From contig CM060978.1 in the NCBI GenBank assembly GCA_030765065.1, positions 219,065,498-219,129,497 on the forward strand: a DNA stretch of 64,000 nucleotides. Reading direction: 5' to 3'. The position numbers and the translations under genes were made by a program. Under the pieces are notes generated by a model that made no database searches, was not told the origin of the DNA, and saw only the letters and a program-made list of their open reading frames with translations. Position 1 is the stretch's first letter; the number at the start of each line of letters is the position of its first letter. Positions 56,116 through 64,000 of this stretch are shown here, one piece after another. The stretch comes from Deroplatys truncata (Eukaryota; Arthropoda; Insecta; Mantodea; Mantidae).

Positions 56116-56815
56116 CTGTCTGTGAACAGCATAACTCAGAAACGAACAGTCGGATAAACACCAAACTTGGTATTTAGGTTCAGTATCTTCCATAAATGCG
56201 ACGTGAAGGTTTTCAAGAAAATCCCCCCACCCCAGATTACCCTTTACATGGAAGATTTTTGAATTTTCTGGGAATGTCTCCAAAAGTGTTCTTCATTGTG
56301 AACGACTTTTGCATAACAGGTAAACCATAAGAGATAGACAAAATTTTACTGCACAAAAAATGTAGCTCGCGTTAAAATACACAATTTATGTCATATACAT
56401 TTTTTTTGAGTGAACCATTTTCGAGATATTGCTTGTTATTCCCTTAAAATTTTCAATACTTATTTTCTCAAATTGGAATTCGTTATTCATTTTTTTGTCT
56501 TGGATATGCAAAGAGTATTAATTTGTGGCAAACAGAATGGTGCTGTACATAGCAACCAGCTATTAAGAGATATGTATGTGCTTATATTGCCCTTGCAAAT
56601 ACAAAACAAGGGGAACATATTAGGCCTTAAGCGATGGTTAAATATTTTTAGAACCGGTCGCTATGTGTAAAATGTAATTCTCTTTGCATGTCAAAAGATC
56701 GTTTCTGCAAATGTTTATCTCGATTAATATGAAATAGATGGAGAATAAGCGTTTGTCAAAATAGTTTGTACAAGAGTAGAGAAAGTCATATGAGTGTAAC
56801 ATATCAGATTTTCTT
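55937..56815 (-). mobile_element. family H repeat, copy 11
   Basis: ACTTTCTCTACTACGTAGAGTA…AACATATCAGATTTTC, with a GT microsatellite (56086-56115). About 100 bp is missing after ccctttacatgg. Confidence 0.75.
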
Positions 56816-57819
56816 TTAGACATTATGCCACTCGAGCTAGCTTACAAATGTATAACTTGGAGAAATCTTTCATCGATTTGCTCCCTAATTTTTGGTCCAA
56901 GCATTTTTTATTGAAAACCCATTGCATAATTGTATCCGATATTGTATACAATTAAGCAGTTGATTGTTTTTTTCCAAATAATGTACACTCGTGCATTAGT
57001 TTATAATAGAATCCGCGTTGGTAGCAATTCTAAATAGGCAGCCGCTCAACTACTCTTAGCTTTTAGAGTAATCTAAAAGACAGACCATACATTAAACAAA
57101 CGAATGCTTATGGGAGCTTTGTAGGTACACACATAATGAATACGTAATCTTTCGAGGCAAAATCCTTCCCCCGTAAGGTATTATCTCACTCAAGAGTAAT
57201 TTAAACGTCATTTAAACCTTGTTGTCGCAAGCAAATTCAGATCCTTCAGCAGTGCTCAGTTTGTAGATAATGTTGTCCTGCTGAAATACACATTCTCATA
57301 TTTAGAGTGTCACTAGTGCATAACTTGGTTATGCACTTATCCATTTGCATTGCCACTCTGATAAAAATATTGGAAAAAACACAGTATTTCGAAGTTTAAT
57401 AATTTTATTGCTTTTCCAACTGCTGATTCAGTGAATATAAATAATCATGATGAGATTGCATTTTTATCAAGAATAAATTTGTTGCAGTTGCGCCTTTGCT
57501 GTTCAATGAAACATTTCCCAAAACTATTGTAAAAGTTAAGAGAGCGGCTTTAAAAGTTACACGTTTCACATATTATCCCTTCTATGTTCTAGATATACCA
57601 GAGTATGAGGACACGACGAACAGATTATTTTCCTTCCATTACAACATAGTGTCTTTCAGTTTACAAGCGAGCAGTTTACTCTAAATACCACGATTTTGTA
57701 TTCAGAAGGATTAAAAAACCGAGGGAGACGGTTAACGATTAACGCTAATGTTCGCATTATTCGGTGAAGAAATGTTTGTTACGTTATTTGCAACATTTAG
57801 CTCTACGTATGAGTTTGCA
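56816..57819. other. unassigned AT-rich DNA
   Basis: No gene recognised in about 1 kb. Confidence 0.4.
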
Positions 57820-58708
57820 CCACGTATGGACGCCAATTTGAAGTAGTTTGTATTGAAGGTGTATTTTATTTTGACTTTTGGGGATCCGAACTTGTAGTAG
57901 TTGCAACCGCACGTATACCTTCTGCTGGCCTTTGACCCAAGTTTAAAAAAATATTAACTTTGTAATTTGACTGTTACTTTAAATATTATATATTTATGTT
58001 TTCCTCGGCTGCGTCAGTATTATTTTAGAGACATGGATATCTTGGCAGGGCGTGATGCAACAAGAATGTAGGCTTACACAGATTTTAAGTTTTAATTCAC
58101 TCATTTTTATTAATCCTTGACAAAAATTAAATACCACTTCACTGATATCGAGAGCTGTGAGATTCTTTTATTTAATACTTGCATTTTTAACACGTATACT
58201 ATTTTCGTCTCACACGAATACGTATTAAATCTCTTAAGGACGCAGCACAAGCAACGCATCCAGTTATGAGCACATTCTGCAGGCAACTGAATAGATTTCA
58301 ACCGTCTAAATTTGTAAATTTCCTTACTTCAAGTCTCTGATTGGCTAATCCTGCTTCAATAAAATACCTTCATCTAACTAAAACCCCCTCCGGTTGTTGA
58401 TTGACTATTTTATAAACTGTCACTAAAATGACATTATTGCTAACAAGAATCACAAGTAACATTTAAACTCTCAAACTCATTATTGCCTCAAGGTTACCTC
58501 ATTGTTAGCAACCTTTAACTTATTATTCTCACAGCTCCTACATTATTAAATTACGTAATACATTCATATAACATTATTGAACATGTATACAATAATGTAA
58601 GCATATGCAATGACTGTTACATACATTTTACAAATTATTACATACACATATTGCTTCAAGGCGGGCTGTAATTGAATTTACATATTAAATGTTACAAATA
58701 CTGCCTCA
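57820..58708 (-). mobile_element. LTR retroelement copy c: LTR plus leader
   Basis: On the minus strand it starts TGAGGCAGTATTTGTAACAT at 58708. The LTR end AATACTGACGCA is at 58010-58021 (about 699 bp). The leader runs left to CAAATTGGCGTCCATACGTGG (about 57822-57845). The LTR is cut from the rest of the element as in the other copies. Confidence 0.65.
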
Positions 58709-58933
58709 TCCAGAAGAATAATTAACTTTCCTATTTATCCTTATGAGGATAATCGTCCTTCTTACTAGACACCCAGTTGAATACAGGGTTGGTGCACACT
58801 TTTAGGAGTCCAGGGGTCATTAAAATGGAATAAAATAAAAGACAACAGTAGCAAAGGAAAGTTCAAAGGTCCAAGAGTCAACCGCCAGAAATAATTGCAT
58901 AATAGCAACATTTTTCTAACAACTAAATGAGAA
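58709..58933. other. unassigned DNA
   Basis: Nothing recognised. Confidence 0.3.
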
Positions 58934-59806
58934 AAATCTGATGTGTTACACTCACATGACTTTCTCTACTCTTGTACAAACTATTTTTACAAACGTGTAA
59001 AATTTTTACAAAAATTTGATACCGAGATTTCACCGGAAATATATGTTTTGAGGCCCCTGAATCCAAAAAAAAACATTTTTTGGAAACATGTCCGTGTGTG
59101 TGTCTGTGTGTCTGTCTGTCTGTGTCTGTGAACAGCATCAGAAACGAACATTCGGATAAACACCAAACTTGGTATTTAGGTTCAGTATCTTCCAGAGATG
59201 CGACACGAAGGTTTTTAAGAAAATCCCCCACCCCAGATTACCTTTTACATGGAACATTTTTTAGAACATTTTAATTTTCTCAAAAATGGCTCTAACGATT
59301 TTGATTAAAATATATGTTTAAGATATTTTCATGACAAATGAAATGTATATCTTGAATTTTTTGGGAATGTCTCCAAAAGTATTCTTCATTGTGAATGACT
59401 TTTGCATAACTGGTAAACCATAGAGATAGACAAAATTTTACTGCATAAAAAACGTTGATCGCGTTAAAATACACCATTTATGTCATATACGTTTTGTTTT
59501 TGAGTGAACCATTTTGGAGATATTGCTTGTTATTCCCTTAAATTTTCCAATATACGTTTTCTCAAATGGGAATTCATTTTTTTGTCCTGGTAATGCAAAG
59601 AGAATGGAATACTCGACATAGCAACCAGCTCTTAAAATATTTGACTATCCCTTAAAGCCTACCAGTTCCCCTTGCATCTACAAGAAAATTATCAATAAGA
59701 TTAACATCTCGATATCTCGATTAACATGAAGCATATGGAGAATAAGCGTTTGTAAAAATAGTTTGTACAAGAGTAGAAAAAGTTATGTGAGTGTAACACA
59801 TCAGAT
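58934..59806 (-). mobile_element. family H repeat, copy 12, with long terminal inverted repeats
   Basis: A minus-orientation copy whose normal left tip is replaced by an inverse of its right tip: 58934-58996 mirrors 59745-59806 almost perfectly (about 63 bp). The GT/CTGT microsatellite is at 59091-59128. Confidence 0.7.
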
Positions 59807-60267
59807 TTTTTGTCTGTGTAGTGCTTCGTGTATATCTGAATATATTAAGCTAAATTTTGTGCTGCTTATGCGATTAGCTGTTATGAATGTTAAAGATAAT
59901 GCTTGCTTACGGTAGCATCACATCTACAGCAAGCCCTGAAAACCTCGAACTTAAAGTTTAATATTAAATCCATAGAAACTTTGATCACTCATGTATGCAT
60001 AAAAGATGCGGGAAGAAGCGTAATGCCATTTAGATTAGAATGTTCAAGATGGCTCTAAGCAGCGCGCGTGCCCGGAAAAATTGATACGTACACTCAGGCC
60101 GCGTCTTGTTCTTGAGTGGCTCTGGGATTGATTGATTAAACCCCTATTGAAACATTGACGCAGTGAATACTTTACACTTTATCTCAAAGAGAATCTCATT
60201 AAATGTAGTTAAATACAACACAGTATAAACAGAGCTAAGAAATAAGTTTTTTAAAATATTACTGATA
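59807..60267. other. unassigned DNA
   Basis: No gene recognised. Confidence 0.35.
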
Positions 60268-60831
60268 TAATCATACGAGAGTAATCCAGAAAGTCCCAGA
60301 CGTTTTGAAATAAACACTTAACTAAATGCAAATATCAACGTTTATTATCTACATTTGAAAGGTAGTATCTTAGGCTATTTTTCTACATAATCGCCATTCA
60401 AATTGAGGCATTTATCATACCGTGGCACAAGTTTTTCAGTAACCTCTCTGTAGAAATCTGCCGCCTGCAACTTCAACCACTGTTTTACACCGGCATGCAG
60501 TTCAGCGTCAGTATCAAAGCATCAATTTGATGCACCAAACTCCGTGAAATTTGGGGAAAATGTTCCGAAAGTTCTGTAATCGTGAAACGATTTTCACGAA
60601 TTTTGTCATTGATTTGCATTGACAGTTCATCAGGCTAGGCCTACCACTGTGATACTCGTCGTGAACATTGGTATGGCCATTTTTAAAATAAATGCACCAT
60701 TGCCTGACTCGGCTTTCACTCATTATTCCCTGCCCGTAAACATCACAAAGTTGACGACAAATTTCAATTGGTTTGTTCTTTTTAGCCAACCGCACTTCAC
60801 AAGTGGCAGGATTTTCTATTGCAGCGCACAT
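60268..60831 (-). pseudogene. mariner transposase, internally deleted
   Basis: ATG at 60831: CAAIENPATCEVR...EICRQLCDVYG...RQWC..FKNGHTNVHDEY.SGRPS is the N-terminal helix-turn-helix region of mariner (Mos1-like) transposases. After a region resembling ITELSEHFPQISRSLVHQI (out of frame), the sequence jumps near 60528 to the extreme C-terminus DAELHAGVKQWL...YREVTEKLVPRYDKC...NGDYVEK. The whole DDD catalytic core, about 200 residues, is missing. A terminal-repeat-like AGAGTAATCCAGAAAGTCCC lies at 60275-60294; I found no match to the right. Non-coding derivative. Confidence 0.8.
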
Positions 60832-60860
60832 TTTAACAAATCACAGAGAGCACAGTAAGG

Positions 60861-61628
60861 AAGGCCTTGGCGCTACCTACAGAGCCTTACCACCGAGCGC
60901 TTGCACTGAGCCATCATTCTCAACATCTCCATCAGAACGTGCCGACGACACAACGGGAGCAACCCCAACAATCGCCTCAAGAATCGAAGCTTATCACCAC
61001 CGTCTAATCTCCATTGACGCGTTCTACAAGATCTTCATGTTGCCACCGCCACCATCACTTCCACACTTCGTAACCTCATCAACACTTGGACGCTACACAT
61101 GGATGCAGTCACCAATTCCCTCCGAAGATGGCGTTCTTGGGCACATCGACCAACGAGAGACGAACTCAGAAGTACCTCCAGTCACCGCAGAAACAGAACT
61201 TCGACTCACTCCGGTACCTCCTCAACTGGACGCCGCCGATTCCGACATTTTACCAGCCTCCCCAGAGACTTCACCACCTACGCCAAAAACATCCGACAAG
61301 GTGCCCCGGAAACCACTGATGCATCCTCGGACACCACAACGCCGCCGCTCTTCTCTCGACGCGCTCGGAACCTCGAGCTGTTCGAGAACATTGTTTGAAA
61401 TCACCAACTGTACTCTCAAATACCAGTGAGGCAACGGCTTCCGCCATTGCCTCGTTCAACCACGCCCGCAATTAACAATCCCAATACCGACCAAACGGTA
61501 CGCACGGACTTCATTGCCGCAACAACCGACCACAACAGCACCTCTCTAACGCAGCACTACACACCGTCACGGCCGGAACCACCTATATGCCAGGGACTGG
61601 CGGAACTCACCAGCCTTGCTCGCCAGCC
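60861..61628 (+). pseudogene. unidentified GC-rich degenerate coding stretch
   Basis: GC and codon use differ sharply from the AT-rich surroundings. Three overlapping plus-strand frames (60773-61429, 61086-61319, 61099-61398) seem to pass a single protein between them: NSLRRWRSWAHRPTRDELR, then FDSLRYLLNWTPPIPTFYQP in another frame, then YAKNIRQGAPETTDASSDTT and ARNLELFENIV back in the first. A Pro/Thr-rich tail (PVRQRLPPLPRSTTPA) is in the 61426 frame. I do not recognise the family. Candidates are a retroelement gag-like or other structural protein. It is broken by frameshifts. Confidence 0.35.
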
Positions 61629-62424
61629 TTAGGGTACGGCCACGCTGTGAGCGTCGAGCTGCGCGGCAAGACGAGCGACCTGTCTCGACAAAGGGCAGTG
61701 GTGGGGGTTGTCGAGCGATGCCTTGTCCATGCACAGCGTCATATCACTGTGAGCGTTGAGTGGAGCAGCTTTGACATCATGGCACTTTCTAAAGATACCC
61801 GCATGTGCTTGCTGTTGTTCCTCTCTGGAACCAGGATCATGAACGCCACATGGTATTAAAATGCAGTTGGGCAAGCTGAGGTACCTTCGGAGGTACGTCA
61901 AGAAATAGCAAGCAAAAGCTTAGTAAAGATAGTGAGAAATGAGCTAATGCTTGCTTTTATTTATACCACTTATGTGTTAATAACTATATAGTATAAACAG
62001 AGCTTTATTTGGCATTTAAAATAGCCTATAATTGAATGTCCTACCAAGTAAAATGTAAACCATACTCACCAGGAATATTTAATAGAGCCCCAATATCATC
62101 CCAAGCTTTCTTCGTCACCGCAACATTTTTAAAATTCTTGTCACGGTCATTCCACAAGAAATTTCTGGTCTGCACCTCCGAAATCAAGACGTCTTTTTCT
62201 TCTTTGGAGCACTCGGTCGGTCATGTTAAAACACTTGATCTAAGCGACGCGTTGAGAATCTCAAACAATACTGCGCGTTGAGCGACAGGTAGTGAAGGTC
62301 CGCGCGGTCCCTTCCCCTCCAATTTGACGCGCCGCTCACACTGTGGCCAACCGAACCTAATCTCTATTGTTTGCTACTACCGCCCGGCGTGCCGCGCAGC
62401 TCGTCGCTTGCAGCCTGGCCCTTA
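61629..62424 (-). mobile_element. PIF/Harbinger-like element, short, with TTA duplication
   Basis: TTA (61629-61631) | GGGTACGGCCACGCTGTGAG ... and ... CAGCCTGGCCC | TTA (62422-62424). The ends pair as inverted repeats, including a shared CGAGCTGCGCGGCA core (61654-61667; inverse at about 62389-62402). A 3-bp TTA/TAA duplication is the mark of the PIF/Harbinger class. At 790 bp it is too small for a transposase, but it keeps a MADF exon. It interrupts the GC-rich stretch to its left and right. Confidence 0.7.
62071..62236 (-). pseudogene. MADF (Myb/SANT-type) domain exon
   Basis: Minus-strand frame: TECSKEEKDVLISEVQTRN, then FLWNDRDKNFKNVAVTKKAW, then DDIGALLNIPG. This is the L-[IV]-x-E-V ... 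LW ... AW..I pattern of MADF domains, which form the second (DNA-binding) protein of PIF/Harbinger elements. After NIPG comes GTGAGTATGG, a consensus 5' splice site, so this is probably a first exon. An ATG at 62225 is one base out of frame with it. Downstream exons and the DDE transposase are absent. Confidence 0.7.
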
Positions 62425-62989
62425 CGTCTAGCGGGCATATAGGGTAGAGTATTTTCATCGATACAAACAATGGCCGCCTGGTGTGCCAAGACAGGACGGC
62501 TAACCCTCTTAATCGTGGCCTCTTTTGAGGCCACCACAAGCACACTATTTCGCAGTATTTGTGATTCTTAAATAAAGAAATTTACTTTATATTCCCCAGG
62601 TTTCAGTCAGGGCTTCGGCAATGTCTGGAGGTTGGGAACCCAGCCTTGTTTCGCTCCTGCCCTTCCGCAGCAGCAACCTACCACCTTTACTAACGGGGGT
62701 GCATGCGCGGGACCCCGCTCTTCCTTTCGACCTTTCCTACAATCTCCTAAGATCCCAAAAAAGTCCTCACGCTACCACAGCTGGATGCTTACTGAATGTA
62801 GGAACGTTCTGACATCAAGATGGCGGCTATAGCCCTACTCATCGCCACGATAGACCAAAACGTCTGGGATTTTCTGGACTGCCCTCATACTTGTACATTA
62901 AAATGCGTATCTGAAGCTTCAGAGAGCTGGTCCGCATTTTCTATGCATTAACCTGCGGCTGATGGAAGCATAAAAATATCTAAGTTGCT
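62425..62989. other. unassigned DNA with a moderately GC-rich core
   Basis: 62600-62870 has high GC and overlapping 63-66-codon frames without domains. AATAAAG occurs at 62571. Possibly the continuation of the GC-rich stretch interrupted by the Harbinger-like element. Confidence 0.35.
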
Positions 62990-63905
62990 ACATTCACATG
63001 GCTTAGACCATGAATTCTTCAACAAACTATTTTTATACAAGAGTATTGTTCTATCTACATTATGCTAATCCAGATAAACATTTGCAGAAATTATTTTAAT
63101 ACATGTTTCCTTGTAAATACAAGGGGAATAAGGGAATACAGTACACTTATGAGATAGTCAAATCTTTTAAAAGCTGGTTGGTATGTGATGGCTTTGAAAT
63201 CCCGTTCCTTTTACATGACTACGAGAAAAAACGAATAGCGGTTTTGCCATTGAAAAAGTATAGCTAAAGTACTTACAATTCAAAACAATGATAAAGAATA
63301 TCTCGTAAATAGTTAATGCCACAAACAATTTCATTTGTTATCAGTTATGTGACTCAACGAGATATACGTCTTTGTGCAATAAGCTTTTATCTTGGCTCGT
63401 ACGGTATACCATATATATGTTATAAAAATCATTCAGAATGAAAATGACTTCACAGGCTAGACCCAGAAAATTCAAGGTTTACATTCCTTGCCATAGAAAT
63501 ATCTTAAAATATGATTAATCAAAATCGTTAGATCATTTTTAAGAAAGTAAAAAATACTGAAAACTTGTTCATAAAGGGTAATTTTGATTGGGGGATTTTA
63601 TTGAAAACCTTCGTGTCCCATCTTTGGAAGATGCTGCATTTAAATACCAAGATCTGTATTTAGTTTTTGAGTTATGCTGTTCAGACAGGCACACAGACAG
63701 ATGGACGGACATTCTCTCTCTCTCTCTCTCTCTGTCTCTCACGCTCGCGCGCACACACACATACATGGACCTTTTTCCAAATATGTTTTTTTTTTAATTC
63801 AGGAAGTCTCAAAACATGTATTTCCAGTGAAATGTAGACATAAAATTTTGGAGTGGAATACAAAACCTGCTTCGTTTACTTACTATAGGTAAGCCACAGA
63901 GAAAT
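62990..63905 (+). mobile_element. family H repeat, copy 13 (diverged)
   Basis: Starts gttgctacattcacatggctt and ends ttactataggtaagccacagagaaatt. Diverged throughout, but every block is in order. The microsatellite here is (CT)n plus CA (63711-63765), unlike other copies. Confidence 0.65.
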
Positions 63906-64000
63906 TAAACAAGTATTTTGTTTTATATTATCTGGAATTCCACGTAATCCGTCTCTAAACCAGTACGTCGAATTGAACTTTTGCTATCAGTTACTTTCCA

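Overview
The window is repeat-dense, AT-rich eukaryotic DNA, most likely from an insect with a large genome. The clues are jockey/CR1-like LINEs, a DUF4817-type mariner transposase, Tc1 and PIF/Harbinger elements, tRNA-derived SINEs, and an LTR family carrying an arthropod TCAGT initiator. I see no host gene, no rRNA or CRISPR, and no tRNA gene apart from the pseudo-tRNA heads of SINEs. Almost everything recognisable is mobile DNA, and almost every coding frame is broken.

Layout. 0.3-1.1 kb: 3' end of a LINE (-). 2.0-3.0, 36.8-37.85 and 57.8-58.7 kb: three copies of one LTR retroelement (LTR plus leader). About thirteen copies, whole or partial, of one ~0.9-kb non-coding repeat ('family H' here) lie at 4.5-15.1, 30.5-32.6 and 53.9-63.9 kb; two old copies are interrupted by younger ones at the same internal T-tract. 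15.7-16.8 and 29.35-30.5 kb: two halves of one LINE, split by a 12,553-bp palindromic element (16,795-29,347) flanked by the 6-bp duplication GAAAGG. That element starts AG, has 3.2- and 4.1-kb inverted arms with 4 and 6 copies of a ~414-bp repeat, and has a centre with a 2.85-kb 21-bp satellite and a zinc-finger ORF. It looks like a non-autonomous Polinton/Maverick. 33.2-35.2 kb: a possible THAP remnant, a SINE and a broken Tc1.

39.1-52.5 kb: a DUF4817 mariner split into two halves by a second giant palindrome (about 39.78-52.04 kb). Its two 5,403-bp arms each carry a broken protein-primed-type DNA polymerase B. The two polymerase copies diverge outward from a GT/CA microsatellite core and each has a TATA box. 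Its outer ends consist of the same 'GATAGGGAA.ACGAGG' minisatellite that lies just inside the arms' satellite block in the first palindrome. The two palindromes therefore probably belong to one Polinton-like lineage: a non-autonomous form with intact ends, and a fold-back of an autonomous form's polymerase end.

60.3-62.4 kb: an internally deleted mariner, a GC-rich degenerate coding stretch, and a short Harbinger-like element (TTA duplication) bearing a MADF exon.
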